Notes: generated from the sequence alone by a model not told the origin. A DNA stretch of 64,000 nt from JALHNI01 sp965229305 (GCA_965229305.1 CBDDIZ010000028.1:1-64000), one strand, 5' to 3'. Shown: positions 33,044 to 43,170, counted from the stretch's first letter. Numbers and translations: made by a program.

Positions 33044-35422
33044 TTATCGGTCTCCTGAGGAGGGTGCGGCGTTTTCCGAGCGCCGGAACTGGAACGGCGC
33101 ACTCCGGACGATGCCGAGAATGAGGGATGAGAAACGGTAGCCGTCTTTCTCGGACGTGTTGACGATCTTGCGCAGGGCGGGCGCGTCGGAATACTCGATC
33201 CCGCGGCCAAGGGCAAAGGTGAGCAGGTTCTCGGTGAGCGTGGTGGCGAAGAGGTCAGGGTGACGGAGGAGAGCGTCCTCGAGGCCGCTGACACCTTGGA
33301 ACTCGCGATCGCCGGGGACGGCGCCGGAGGCGTCGACGGGTTGGTCCTCGACTTCGAGGTCGCGCCAATGGCCGATGGCGTCGAAGTTCTCGAGCGCGAA
33401 GCCAACCGGATCGATGGTGCGGTGGCAACTGGCACAGACGGGGTTGCCGCGGTGGGCGGCCAAGCGCTGGCGCATCGGGAGATTGGCGGCGAGCGTGCTT
33501 TCGTCGAGCGCGGGAACATCGGGCGGCGGGGCCGGCGGCGGGGCACCGATCATGTTCTTCAGGATCAGGACGCCGCGGAGCACGGGTGAGGTGCGCGTGG
33601 CGTAGGAGGTGACGGAGAGGACGCTGCCCTGACGCAGGAGTCCACCGCGCTGGCTGCCGGGTTCGAGCCGGACGCGGCGAAAGTGGCTGCCATAGACGCC
33701 GGCGATGCCGTAATGCTTGGCGAGACGCTCGTTGAGAAACGTGTAGTCCGATTTGAGCAGCGTGAGGGCGCTGCGGTCTTCGCGGACGATGCTATCGAAG
33801 AAAAGCTCGGTTTCCTGCCGGAAAGCTTGGCGGAGATTGTCATCGAAGTCGCGGAAGAGGTTGCCGCTTGGAATCACCGAATCGATGTTGCGCAGCCGCA
33901 GCCACTGACCGGCGAAGTTGGTGGCCAAATTGGCGGACCGGCGGTCGGCGAGCAGGCGGCGCGTTTGTCGCTCGAGTTCGCCGGGCAGGCTGAGCCGGCC
34001 TTGTTCGGCTACCGCCAACAGTTCGTCGTCAGGGATGCTGCTCCAGAGGAAGAAGGAGAGGCGCGAGGCGAGATCGAGGTCCGAAAGGCGGTAGACGCCG
34101 CCAGCGGGCACGGTGGCGGGATCGCTTTCGACACGAAACAGGAAGCGCGGATTGGTGAGGACTGCGGTGACGGCGAGGGTGAGTGCGTGGTCAAAGTCGC
34201 CTTCGGCGCGCCCTTGGCGGTAGAAGGCCAGGGGCCCGGCGACGTCAGCGGCGGTGACCGGGCGGCGGTAGGCGCGGCGCATGAGCGTGGAGAGAATGCG
34301 CGTGGCGCAGGGCTCTTCCTGCTGGGCCTGGGTGGGGCGGCAGACGAACAGGCGCCGCCGGCTCGGCGTATCCCCGGGGCCCTGCGGCCCGTAGGGACCG
34401 GTGATGGAGATCTGGTCGACGGCGGGGGCGGTGCGCGGATAGCGGCGGTCGTTAAAGCGCGCCTCGGTGGGCAGCCGGGGCGTTTCTCCCAGCGAGGAGC
34501 CTTCTTTCACAAAGGTGATGGCGATCCGATGGGGGCCGCCCTTGACGGGGATGCGGGCCTTGAGAATTTTCTCGTTGAGGGTCTCGCTGCCGAGCGCGGC
34601 GCGCGAGATGACAAAGGTGTGGACGGGGGCGCGGTCAATCAGCAGGAGCATCTCATGGGTGCGTCCGTCGCGAAGCCCGCTGATGACCCCGGCGAGGTCG
34701 CGCATGAGCGAGATCTGGATGTCATACTCGCCATCCTGCGCAAAAGTGAAAGTGGTAGAAACCCCGCCGCGGGTGCCCAACGGCAGGCCGGGTAAGTGAT
34801 CCTCCTGGGTGAGGTCCGCGGCGAGGCGGATGGTGTCGTTCTGTAACGCGGCTTGGGTGCCGACAGCCGCGCGGCTGATCTTTTGGGCAGCTGAGATGTA
34901 GCGATTGAGAAGGGTGGGAGAGAGGTCGCCGACGTTGACGTTGTCGTAACCATGACCGCTTTCGTCGGCAGGGAGCAAGGAAGCGGCGTCGATGTCCAAA
35001 GCGAGCAGGTCGCGAATGGCGTTTTGGTACTCGGTGCGGTTCAGACGTCGAAGCGTATCGGTGCGGCCAGGATTGATCCTGCTGGCGGAGGCGGCATCGA
35101 GCGAACTCTCGAGCGACTTGAGGACCGCGAGGCGATCGGTGCCGGAAGGCTGGGGCAGATTGGGGGGCGGCATGACGCCGGTTCGTACCTTGCGGACGAC
35201 CTTTTCCCAAAGTTCGGACTCGGCGGTGAGCTTGGCCGGATCGGCCTGGACGAGGTTCAGTCCGCCGCTTTTCAGGTTCTGGTTATGGCACTGGGCGCAG
35301 TAGCGGTCGAGGAATTGGCGAGGGTTCGAGCCGGAGGGGCGAACTTGCGCGTCGAGCTTGACCGGCGCGCAAAGATGAAGCAGCAATGCCAGTCCGGCAA
35401 CGCCTATGGTCAGGGCTTTCAC
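33044..35422 (-). CDS. Secreted planctomycete-type cytochrome c protein (DUF1587/1588/1592/1595 architecture)
   Basis: The 792-residue protein has a signal peptide, then a CxxCH motif at 42-46 (YCAQCHNQNLKSGGLNL) of the planctomycete cytochrome c domain. DUF1587 lies near residues 120-185 (RTDTLRRLNRTEYQNAIRDL, DESGHGYDNVNVG), DUF1595/1592 about 360-550 (RLSFFLWSSIPDDELLAVAE), and DUF1588/1585 near the C-terminus, with CASCHRTIDPVGFALENFDA holding a second CxxCH. It may carry haem and take part in redox chemistry at the cell surface, but no activity is established for the family. It leads the DUF1592-DUF1552-ankyrin transcript. Confidence 0.9.
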   Translation of the reverse strand: MKALTIGVAGLALLLHLCAPVKLDAQVRPSGSNPRQFLDRYCAQCHNQNLKSGGLNLVQADPAKLTAESELWEKVVRKVRTGVMPPPNLPQPSGTDRLAVLKSLESSLDAASASRINPGRTDTLRRLNRTEYQNAIRDLLALDIDAASLLPADESGHGYDNVNVGDLSPTLLNRYISAAQKISRAAVGTQAALQNDTIRLAADLTQEDHLPGLPLGTRGGVSTTFTFAQDGEYDIQISLMRDLAGVISGLRDGRTHEMLLLIDRAPVHTFVISRAALGSETLNEKILKARIPVKGGPHRIAITFVKEGSSLGETPRLPTEARFNDRRYPRTAPAVDQISITGPYGPQGPGDTPSRRRLFVCRPTQAQQEEPCATRILSTLMRRAYRRPVTAADVAGPLAFYRQGRAEGDFDHALTLAVTAVLTNPRFLFRVESDPATVPAGGVYRLSDLDLASRLSFFLWSSIPDDELLAVAEQGRLSLPGELERQTRRLLADRRSANLATNFAGQWLRLRNIDSVIPSGNLFRDFDDNLRQAFRQETELFFDSIVREDRSALTLLKSDYTFLNERLAKHYGIAGVYGSHFRRVRLEPGSQRGGLLRQGSVLSVTSYATRTSPVLRGVLILKNMIGAPPPAPPPDVPALDESTLAANLPMRQRLAAHRGNPVCASCHRTIDPVGFALENFDAIGHWRDLEVEDQPVDASGAVPGDREFQGVSGLEDALLRHPDLFATTLTENLLTFALGRGIEYSDAPALRKIVNTSEKDGYRFSSLILGIVRSAPFQFRRSENAAPSSGDR

Positions 35423-35487
35423 TAACGCCGTATTCTATATCAACGGCTGGTGACGGGGCTGGGCTAACACTTCCGGCGTCGCCTCGT

Positions 35488-37083
35488 ATGAACATTGTGC
35501 AATTATCGGAACTGCAGTTGGAGAGGGTGACGCGGCGGGGCTTGGTGGGCGTGACGGCGAGTGGGTTGCTGAGAGGGCAAGGCGCCAGTGACGAGTCCCT
35601 GGCGGCGGAACTTCGGCGAAGCGCGACGCGGTTAGGGTTGCCGGGTTGGGTGGCCGGAATCGTACGGGACGGCAAACTCGCCTGGGTGGGAACCGACGGT
35701 TGGGCGGACCTGCAGCGGCAGTTGCCGATGCGGCGGGACCATCTGTTCCCGCTGGCTTCAGTGACTAAGACCTTCACCGCCGTGATTTTAATGCAGTACG
35801 TCCAGGAGAAGAAGATTTCGCTGGACGATGAGGTGCTGGCATATCCGTTCCTCTCCATCGGGCTGAGCCTGGATCGGCTAAGCGACCCGAGCCTGCAACT
35901 GAAACACGTTCTCAGTCACACGTCCGAGGGTACGCCGGGCGAACACTTTATCTACAATGGCCGGCGCTACAACTTCGTTTACGGCGTTTTCGAGAAGGTG
36001 AGCGGGAACACGCTTCATTACGAGGCAGGCGCGCAGGAATTGCGAAAACGCGTGCTCGAGCCCTTGGGGATGGACTCCACTCTGCCGGCCTACCCAACTG
36101 ACAGGGTAGATCCGCGCCTGCCGCGAGTGCCGACTTGTTACTTCCTGGACCGGCGGCATCGGGTGCCAACAGCAGACGATGGGATCACCGGGGCGACGAC
36201 GATGTTCCCGGGAACTGGCATGCTGAGCTCGGTGGATGACTTGGCGAAGTACATGGTTGCGCTCGATGATGGCTCGCTGTTAAAGGCCGAGAGCTACGAA
36301 CGGATGACGCGGCCGTTTGTCTTGCGGGGGGGAAGGCGGAGTTCATACGGGCTGGGGTGGAGCACGCAGAAGGTCGGGGAACAGGCGGTCCACTGGCATT
36401 ACGGATACGGGGATTCATCGGCGGCGCTGCTGGTGCGGGTGCCGGCGAAGAGAACGTCGTTTATCTTTATGTCGAATTCGGGAGCAGCATCGGCGCCTTT
36501 TCTGCTGGGCTTTGGCAACTGTCTGACCTCACCTTTTGCTGTGGCCTTTCTCGAGCGGGCGCTGCCGGGAGCGATTTCGCCCGGGGACCGAGAGGCGGCG
36601 CAGGTGTTTGTGGAGCACTTTCGGGAGACAACTTTGGGAGGCGGGGGAGGGGAGGCCAAGAAGTTGTTGCTGGGGCTGCGGCGCCATCCTCCTGGACGCT
36701 TTCGTCAGAACGACTTGGCGATGCTCCAACTGCTGCTCGAGCGGCAGGATCCGGAGTTGGCCAGCGAGTTGGCCAGTCTGACAGAGGCTTATGTGCGGGC
36801 GGGCGCTTTTCACCCGGACATCAGCTTGGCCATTGCGTCGGAGGCGGAGCGAACAGGCGACAGAGTGAAGCGCGACCATTTCTGGCGCGACGTGGCGGAT
36901 CGTCCTGGCTATGGCGAGCAAGCCGCTGCGCGCGAGGCTAAAGTGCGGTTGGGAACGGAGTTACTGCGTCAAGGTCGCCGAGCCGTGGGCGGGGCGTACA
37001 TTTGGCGCGCGGCGCTCGAGGCCAAGGCGAGCGGCGAGAGTATGCAGGCGCAGGAGGAACTAGTAAAGCGCCTGCGGCGGTAG
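35488..37083 (+). CDS. Beta-lactamase-family serine hydrolase, Tat-type leader
   Basis: A class C beta-lactamase/penicillin-binding-type hydrolase of 531 residues. The catalytic SxxK is Ser91-Val-Thr-Lys94 in PLASVTKTFTAV, the second motif is Tyr161-Asn in GRRYNFVYGVFE, and HTSEG lies just before it. The C-terminal ~140 residues form an additional helical region with no recognised family. ATG 35488 is preferred; the leader ERVTRRGLVGVTASGLLRGQ resembles a Tat signal. It is divergent from the DUF1592 gene, with 65 bp between starts, and has the catalytic residues the LACTB-like gene at 25396 lacks. Confidence 0.87.
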   Translation: MNIVQLSELQLERVTRRGLVGVTASGLLRGQGASDESLAAELRRSATRLGLPGWVAGIVRDGKLAWVGTDGWADLQRQLPMRRDHLFPLASVTKTFTAVILMQYVQEKKISLDDEVLAYPFLSIGLSLDRLSDPSLQLKHVLSHTSEGTPGEHFIYNGRRYNFVYGVFEKVSGNTLHYEAGAQELRKRVLEPLGMDSTLPAYPTDRVDPRLPRVPTCYFLDRRHRVPTADDGITGATTMFPGTGMLSSVDDLAKYMVALDDGSLLKAESYERMTRPFVLRGGRRSSYGLGWSTQKVGEQAVHWHYGYGDSSAALLVRVPAKRTSFIFMSNSGAASAPFLLGFGNCLTSPFAVAFLERALPGAISPGDREAAQVFVEHFRETTLGGGGGEAKKLLLGLRRHPPGRFRQNDLAMLQLLLERQDPELASELASLTEAYVRAGAFHPDISLAIASEAERTGDRVKRDHFWRDVADRPGYGEQAAAREAKVRLGTELLRQGRRAVGGAYIWRAALEAKASGESMQAQEELVKRLRR

Positions 37084-37164
37084 TTATGGCAAGTGAGGTG
37101 AAACAGATGGCAGGGGCAGGGCTCTTAGCGATTGAGGCTGAATAAGATGGAAGAGATGAGCTCA

Positions 37165-37641
37165 ATGAACCGGATGACGACCTGTTTGTGGTTTGACAAG
37201 AATGCGGAGGAAGCGGCGAATTTCTACGCGCAGACGTTTCCCGACAGCCGGGTGACGGCGGTGCGGAAGTCGCCGACCGATTATCCGGGCGGCAAGGCTG
37301 GCGATGTGTTGACGGTGGAGTTTACGATTCTGGGGCAATCGTTTCTGGGGCTGAACGGCGGTCCGGCCTTCAAGTTCGATGAGGCGGTGTCCTTCCAGGT
37401 GTTTACGGAGACTCAGGAAGAGACTGATCGCTACTGGAACGCCATTGTCAGCCATGGCGGCCAGGAGAGCCAATGCAGTTGGTGCAAGGACAAGTTCGGA
37501 CTGAATTGGCAGATCGTGCCGCGGCCGCTGACTGAAGGCATGGCCGACCCGGATCCCGCCGCCGCGAAACGAGTGATGGAAGCGATGATGACGATGCGCA
37601 AGATCGACATTGCGCAGATCGAAGCGGCGCGCCGGGGTTAG
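37165..37641 (+). CDS. VOC-family (PhnB-like) protein
   Basis: A 158-residue vicinal-oxygen-chelate-fold protein of the PhnB/DUF1338-like 3-demethylubiquinone methyltransferase-related group. MTTCLWFDKNAEEAANFYAQ, VEFTILGQSFLGLNGGPAFK and NAIVSHGGQESQCSWCKDKF with NWQIVPRPLTEGMAD are characteristic. ATG 37165 is chosen because GGAAGAG lies 9 nt upstream; an ATG at 37147 is also possible. Biochemical role uncertain; such proteins are often annotated as glyoxalase-like. Its stop overlaps that of the convergent PIG-L gene. Confidence 0.87.
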   Translation: MNRMTTCLWFDKNAEEAANFYAQTFPDSRVTAVRKSPTDYPGGKAGDVLTVEFTILGQSFLGLNGGPAFKFDEAVSFQVFTETQEETDRYWNAIVSHGGQESQCSWCKDKFGLNWQIVPRPLTEGMADPDPAAAKRVMEAMMTMRKIDIAQIEAARRG

Positions 37642-39653
37642 GGCCGGCGCGAGAGCAGGTTCGCGAAGAGACGATACGCGCCGGGGACGCCAGCCGGGAG
37701 TTGCCGGTACCAGGCGTAAGCGCAATAGATGTAAAGGCCTTGGCCATGGCGGGCTTCGAGCCAGCCGCCGGACTGCGGGCGCTGGTTGGTGTCGTGAGTT
37801 TCGAGGAGCGGCGTGTATTCCGGGGCCCAAGTCATCCAGAACTTCGAGCCGCGCTGCTCCACCCAATTGGTAAAGTCGGCTGGCGTGATGCGGTTCGGCG
37901 TTAGAAATACGGGATGGGTAGGCTGCAGAATGGCGACAGGCGAGTTTTCTTCGCTGACCTCTTCGGTGCGGGCCGTCATGGTGTAGGGAAACGGGCCGTA
38001 GTTGTGGTCGAACTCGGGTGTGTTGTATTGGACGATGAGCGTGCCGCCTTGCTTGACGAAGTCGAGCAGACGGGCGTTGTGCCGCTTGACGTCTTCGCGC
38101 ACGGCGTAGGCGCGAATGCCGAGGACGAGCGTCGTGAAGCGGTTGAGGTTGCCAGTGGCAAGTTCCTCGGGGCCTAGCATCTCGACGGGGACGCCTAACT
38201 GACGAATGGCGGCGGGGACGTCGTCGCCCGAGCCCATGACGTAGCCGACACGCAAGCGGGGGGCAACTTTGACGTCGACCACACGAATCAGATGTCGCGC
38301 GGGTTTCCGCAGATACGTGGTGCGCAATCCGGGCGGTGTGATGGCGCGCACTTCGGACGTGTAGGACGTGCCGCTGACCGTCGCGATAGCCGTGAGCGGA
38401 TAATCGGTGGCGGCGCTGGCCGGAAGTTGGACGGTGAGGGGGATGCGAAGCTCTTCGCCGTAGGTGCGTAATGTGAACGGGATCGGTTCGGCCGGCAGGC
38501 CCTTCAACCCTGATCCCGCCACTTGCAAGGTGCCACTGACCCCCTCGGCCAGATAGCTGCGAAGGACCGCCGTTACGACATGGCTGTTTTGACCGCGCGG
38601 CACGACGCCCACCTCCGTAGCAAAGCTGACCGACACGGGCGCGATCGGGGTTTCGGACTTGAGGTTCGGTCTCCACGAATTGGCGATGCGCTGCCGCAAT
38701 TCGGTGAGCTTTACGATCTGGTCATGATCCTTGCTTTCGGTGGCGAGGGCCAGCGCTCTCTCGACGGGCGCGGCTAGCGTTGCCGGGTCCTGGAGCCGGA
38801 AAGCCGGTTCGGCTTCGCGAAGGATTGCGCCGATGGCCGGGGGAGGTTGGACTTCGGCGCCCAGGCGCTCGAAAAACGACTCCTCTTTGTCCGCGGTCCC
38901 CACGGTGGAGGCTTCCAGCCTGTAGAAGCGCGGACGGTTTTGGTAGGCAACGCCACCCATACCTTGCGAGCGATGCTGAACATAACCTTCGAGCCCCAAC
39001 TGAGCGTAGGAACGGCCCAGGACCGCGTCGGTAGAGGCGACGGGAACGGAGATGGTCCAGGGGTCCTTCTCGGTCCAACTGCCGGTGTAAAACTTCTTGG
39101 GCTTCCATTGGCCGGGCGAAGCAAACAACAGTGCGGCGATCTGGGCGGAGCCGGTATGCTGTCCGTGCCCGTCGCGGGCGTCGCCGCGGAAGCGGGCAAT
39201 CACCACCTGCGGGCGGACCTCGTCGCAAATCCGGCGGACTTCGTCGAGAAGCTTCTTCTGGTCCCACATGCGCCAGGTTTCGGCGGCGCTCTTCGAAAAG
39301 CCGAAGTCGGTGAAGGAAGTGTGGCGGACCTTCACACCGTAGAATTGCGCCGCGCGTTCGAGCTCGACTTCGCGCAGTTTCCCTAACGCCTCAAAGAAGT
39401 CACCGGTGATGACATTGGCGCCGCTTTCGCCCCGCGTGAGCGAGAGGAGCGTGACTTCCGCGCCCAGCCCGCGGGCGAGGTAAGTGAGCGTCGCGGCGTC
39501 CTCGTCGTCGGGGTGGGCAGTGATGTAGAGGACGCGCGCATTCGTCTGCGCGCGCTTCCATGCTAGCCAGAGTCCGGGGGCGCCCAAGTCTTCGGCGAGC
39601 GGCTGAGCGATGGCCGAGGCGGCGAGGACGAACAGGAGGACGGCTTTCAACAT
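37638..39653 (-). CDS. Large secreted PIG-L family deacetylase
   Basis: This 671-residue protein starts with a signal peptide (MLKAVLLFVLAASAIAQPLA). The PIG-L/LmbE catalytic domain has the AHPDDEDAATLTYLARGLGA zinc motif and the later GHGQHTGSAQ. Family members remove N-acetyl groups from GlcNAc-like substrates. A further ~400 residues follow, including a beta-rich region (VVTAVLRSYLAEGVSGTLQV) and a C-terminal part with an alpha/beta flavour (VLGIRAYAVREDVKRHNARL), similar to a ThuA/glutamine-amidotransferase-like fold (low certainty). ATG 39653 is preferred over a start six codons upstream. It is convergent with the VOC gene and divergent from the 1122-residue protein. Confidence 0.88.
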   Translation of the reverse strand: MLKAVLLFVLAASAIAQPLAEDLGAPGLWLAWKRAQTNARVLYITAHPDDEDAATLTYLARGLGAEVTLLSLTRGESGANVITGDFFEALGKLREVELERAAQFYGVKVRHTSFTDFGFSKSAAETWRMWDQKKLLDEVRRICDEVRPQVVIARFRGDARDGHGQHTGSAQIAALLFASPGQWKPKKFYTGSWTEKDPWTISVPVASTDAVLGRSYAQLGLEGYVQHRSQGMGGVAYQNRPRFYRLEASTVGTADKEESFFERLGAEVQPPPAIGAILREAEPAFRLQDPATLAAPVERALALATESKDHDQIVKLTELRQRIANSWRPNLKSETPIAPVSVSFATEVGVVPRGQNSHVVTAVLRSYLAEGVSGTLQVAGSGLKGLPAEPIPFTLRTYGEELRIPLTVQLPASAATDYPLTAIATVSGTSYTSEVRAITPPGLRTTYLRKPARHLIRVVDVKVAPRLRVGYVMGSGDDVPAAIRQLGVPVEMLGPEELATGNLNRFTTLVLGIRAYAVREDVKRHNARLLDFVKQGGTLIVQYNTPEFDHNYGPFPYTMTARTEEVSEENSPVAILQPTHPVFLTPNRITPADFTNWVEQRGSKFWMTWAPEYTPLLETHDTNQRPQSGGWLEARHGQGLYIYCAYAWYRQLPAGVPGAYRLFANLLSRRP

Positions 39654-39801
39654 AGTTCTGCCTTGTATCATCCGCTGTGTTCAGGATTTCGTAAACAGAG
39701 AAATCGACCCGGTGCGCTTGGCCCCAAATCTGGACTAAAATTCTTAACACATGGTTTGGGCCTGATGTAGTACGGCAAGCAAATCGAAGGGAGTGGTCAA
39801 G

Positions 39802-42800
39802 ATGCGTTCCACTTGGCGATGGGTGTTGTTGGGATTGTCAGCCGTTGGGCTGACCTGGGCAGCCAGCGAAACCGCAATGCGTGCGCGACAGCTCGAAAAG
39901 AGCGGTGACCCCGCAGGGGCGCGCGAATTGCTGCGGCGCGCGGTCGCGCCCGCGAATGCTTCCGTCGACGATTTGGCCGCATGGGCGGAGTTCCTCGATC
40001 GTCGGCGGGACCCGGGAGCGCGCGCCGCGTATGAGCGCCTGCTCGCCGTCGCCCCTTCGGCCGATAAGGCGCGCATCTCGCGCCGACTGATGGTGCTCGA
40101 TCTTCTCAGCGAAGACATGAAAGGCGCCGAGCAACATTTGGGGAGCTATCGGGCGACTGGGCGCGCCGACCTCAAACTGCCGGTTTACACGAAACCGGAA
40201 GCGCCGTGGCCGACCGTGGAGATTCCCGGACCGCTGCGTTCGTTCAATCGCATGGCGGCACTGTCGCCCGAACTCCCGGCCTCCGACGTGATCGGCGCCA
40301 TCGCGCGCAACGTGGTGACGAATGGCTATCAGGCGGCTTCGAGCAACGAAGCGCTGGATCAGACCGAGTACCTGAAGCTGGTGGTGCGTTATCTGTCACA
40401 GGCGCGCGAACTGGAGAAGTTGAGCGGCGCGGACAAGGCGATCAAGGTGGAGACGTGCGAAAGCACGGTGGCCGCCGATCTCTTGAAGGTGCTGGGTTAT
40501 CGCATGCGCGGCGGTTGCGGCAGCGACGTTGTGCTGGAGACGGTGAACGCCACGCGCGCCTTCCTGACGATCGACTCGGGCTTCCCACTCTCGGACCTCG
40601 AAGTGGCGTTACGCACGAATAAGCCGTTCATCTACGACTATTCGCCATCGAAGGTGCCGGTGCTCTACGGACCGGACTACTGGCTGTCGTCGCGGGAGCG
40701 AACGAACGAAAACAAGGCCTTCATTGACGCCTTCCTGGAAGATCCGTCGCTGTGCCGCCTGTATCTGGGCCTCTCGAAGCTCGACCGGGAAACGGCCGAG
40801 GAGTTGAAGAAGGCGATGCCGGCCAGCAAGATTCGGGCCTTCGCCCACGTGCTGGATTTCTACGGCGCGATGTTCCAGATTCGCAACGGCAAGGCGGTGG
40901 TGCCTGGCACAAACGCCATCTGGCAGGAGTTTACGGGTGTGTCGCCTGAGCAGGGCGCGCAGTTTTTCGAGAAGCTCATCTCGCGCGACGACGGCTGGCT
41001 GGCCTCTTACTTCGACGGACTGATGCGGATTCAAGGCACGCCGACCTATGCGTACCTCACGGAGCCCGCGCGGCTGAAGCGTTTCTACACGGCGATTCGC
41101 GGCAAACTCACCAGCCCCGGTCCGGCGCGTCCGGTATTCCGGGCGAATACGGACATGATGCTGCTGACCAACCGGCTGCGCCTGGAAGCCGACGGCAAAC
41201 CGCATGTGCCGGGCGGGGTGGCCGTGTGGCGCAACCTGTTTGTCACGCATCCGCACGGGAAATACGACGGCAAGCTGACCAAGTCCGCCACGGGTTGGAA
41301 AGAGCCGGACGATGTGGTGGAAGCGCTGTTCGCGCTCTCGCGCAAGGCCGTCGAAAACGATCCGCTGAAGATGTACATGATGCTGAGCGACGTGAATCGC
41401 AAGCGCGCGCAGCCTTTCACCTCGCCGATGGTGGAACGTCTCTTGAAGGACTATAAACTCTTCGCCGCGCAGTATCCGCTGTTCGCGGAAGTGCCGACGC
41501 TGTCGGAGAAGACGATCACGATGTATCTGGACGCCGCGGCGGCTGTGAACCAGGTGCGCGACGTCAGCACGAAGGCGGAGGAAGCCGGGATGCTGCAGTC
41601 GCTCGCAGGTTTGTGGCAGATTCTGGCCCGGCAGCGCCTGATTCCCGAGGCGGGCGCCGATGCCGCGCTGGCCGAAGTGCTTGGTTCTTTTGCGTCGATC
41701 AAGAATAGCCGCGACCTGTTCGACGCGGGACGGGCCGGCGTGCAGGCGCTGATGAAGGCCGCCGGCACCACGGGCAGCGATCCGCAGGAACAGATGCTGA
41801 ACCTGATGGCGGGGCAATCGAAGGCCTCCGACGACGATGCGCACTTTCTGATGGTGGAAGACATGAAGCGCATCTTCGAGTCCCAACGGCTGATCTCGCT
41901 GAAGACGATTTTCGACCTGGCCGATAATCTCACCGCCGTTTCCAAGGGCGAGAAGATGAACACCGCGCTGGTGAATCGGCTCTCGGCTCGCATCCAGGAA
42001 ACGCAACCGCCGCGTTCGAGCCTTACCGGGGCGGAGAAGAACGCCATGGCGTTCGGTTATTGGGTGGATAAGCACATTGAAGGTCAACGGAAGGTGAACT
42101 TCCGGCAGATCGTGGAGAAGTCGGCGACGGATCCGGAGCGCTTGAAAGAAGCACGCGGCTTATTGGCGCAGTTCCTGCGCGACACGTTGGTGGGCTTCAA
42201 CTACATTCACTACGCACCGCCTGGAGCGCAGATTCTAATGACGAATCCGCATTTCGTCCGGAGTCACGACTTTATCGGCATCCAGAGCTCGAACCAGACG
42301 TGGAAGCAGACCGAAGTGTTTGGAACGGGTTGGCCGTCCAGCGCCGGTGGCCGGCTGGTGGGTTCGTTAGCCGGCTTGCCTTATGCGCTGGCCGAGAGCG
42401 AGCAGAACTTCCTGATTCCGACGCGGGAGCAGGCGTTGATCTGGGGCGATCTGGTGCCGCAGATGATTCTGAGCGCGAAGATTCCGCGCTTCTGGACGGT
42501 GTCGGCGGCGCAACTGCATTGGCTCGCGCTGCACATGCGGGCGGGCGAGAGCTTCCTGGCCGAGGCGGTGATCGACGAGAAGCGGCGGGCGCAGGTGTTG
42601 GCCGCGCTCGAACGTCAAGCCGCGCCGGCAAGGGCGCGGGAGGTCGGGCAACAGTTGTTCGGCGCGCAGGTCCGCTCGGCGCTGGAACTGGTAACGCCGT
42701 CCGAGCTGTTCACAATCGCGCGGCATGTGGTTTCCCAGCCCGGCGGCGCGGATGACCCGATTGGCGCCGAAATCAAGCGGATGAATGCGGAGGCGCCGGA

Positions 42801-43170
42801 AGTTGTGAGCTATGCGGCAATTTCCCGTGCATTTGGCACACCGAAGCCGACGCTGGCGGCATCTTATACGCCGGAGCTCCTCAGCCTGAGAACGTTCCCG
42901 ACGTTAATGGGGTACTCGAGCCGGATTCTCGCGGAGAGCTGGGAGTCGAGCAATCTGTACTACGCGGCGCTGGCCGACGAGATGCAGTTGCCGCCTTCGC
43001 AACTCAACGTGGTCATCCCGCAGTGGACGCAGAAGACCGTGGAGCGCATCTTTGCGACTCATCTCGAAGATTGGCCCGCCCTGTTGCGGTCCCTCCGTCT
43101 GGTGGGCGACGACCTGCGCGCCGACTGGCGGAAACAAATGGCCGTTCAGCAGAAGGCTGCCTTGCAGTAA
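39802..43170 (+). CDS. 1122-residue secreted protein of unknown function
   Basis: A very long protein with a signal peptide (MRSTWRWVLLGLSAVGLTWA) and then mostly helical, Leu/Ala-rich sequence. I recognise no catalytic motif. The first ~90 residues carry a TPR-like stretch (ARQLEKSGDPAGARELLRRA, DPGARAAYERLLAVAPSADK), after which the sequence is unfamiliar, with landmarks such as KPFIYDYSPSKVPVLYGPDY, VAVWRNLFVTHPHGKYDGKL and GFNYIHYAPPGAQILMTNPH. The start ATG 39802 lies 8 nt after a GGAG ribosome-binding site. The VWA gene follows 41 nt later in the same direction, so they are probably one transcript. Confidence 0.8.
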   Translation: MRSTWRWVLLGLSAVGLTWAASETAMRARQLEKSGDPAGARELLRRAVAPANASVDDLAAWAEFLDRRRDPGARAAYERLLAVAPSADKARISRRLMVLDLLSEDMKGAEQHLGSYRATGRADLKLPVYTKPEAPWPTVEIPGPLRSFNRMAALSPELPASDVIGAIARNVVTNGYQAASSNEALDQTEYLKLVVRYLSQARELEKLSGADKAIKVETCESTVAADLLKVLGYRMRGGCGSDVVLETVNATRAFLTIDSGFPLSDLEVALRTNKPFIYDYSPSKVPVLYGPDYWLSSRERTNENKAFIDAFLEDPSLCRLYLGLSKLDRETAEELKKAMPASKIRAFAHVLDFYGAMFQIRNGKAVVPGTNAIWQEFTGVSPEQGAQFFEKLISRDDGWLASYFDGLMRIQGTPTYAYLTEPARLKRFYTAIRGKLTSPGPARPVFRANTDMMLLTNRLRLEADGKPHVPGGVAVWRNLFVTHPHGKYDGKLTKSATGWKEPDDVVEALFALSRKAVENDPLKMYMMLSDVNRKRAQPFTSPMVERLLKDYKLFAAQYPLFAEVPTLSEKTITMYLDAAAAVNQVRDVSTKAEEAGMLQSLAGLWQILARQRLIPEAGADAALAEVLGSFASIKNSRDLFDAGRAGVQALMKAAGTTGSDPQEQMLNLMAGQSKASDDDAHFLMVEDMKRIFESQRLISLKTIFDLADNLTAVSKGEKMNTALVNRLSARIQETQPPRSSLTGAEKNAMAFGYWVDKHIEGQRKVNFRQIVEKSATDPERLKEARGLLAQFLRDTLVGFNYIHYAPPGAQILMTNPHFVRSHDFIGIQSSNQTWKQTEVFGTGWPSSAGGRLVGSLAGLPYALAESEQNFLIPTREQALIWGDLVPQMILSAKIPRFWTVSAAQLHWLALHMRAGESFLAEAVIDEKRRAQVLAALERQAAPARAREVGQQLFGAQVRSALELVTPSELFTIARHVVSQPGGADDPIGAEIKRMNAEAPEVVSYAAISRAFGTPKPTLAASYTPELLSLRTFPTLMGYSSRILAESWESSNLYYAALADEMQLPPSQLNVVIPQWTQKTVERIFATHLEDWPALLRSLRLVGDDLRADWRKQMAVQQKAALQ

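Noticed and set aside
31183..33123. A 646-residue plus-strand open frame
   Set aside because: It is opposite the ankyrin and DUF1552 genes. The composition is Gly/Val/Asp-rich shadow sequence with no recognisable domain, and the minus-strand genes have clear family motifs.
39718..39741. A -35/-10-like pair (TTGGCC and TAAAAT) upstream of the 1122-residue protein
   Set aside because: The spacing is only 12 bp, not compatible with a sigma-70 type promoter.
40609..42087. A 492-residue minus-strand open frame
   Set aside because: It lies inside the 1122-residue secreted protein gene. The plus-strand frame has a signal peptide, ribosome-binding site and far greater length, whereas this frame is Arg/His-rich without domains.
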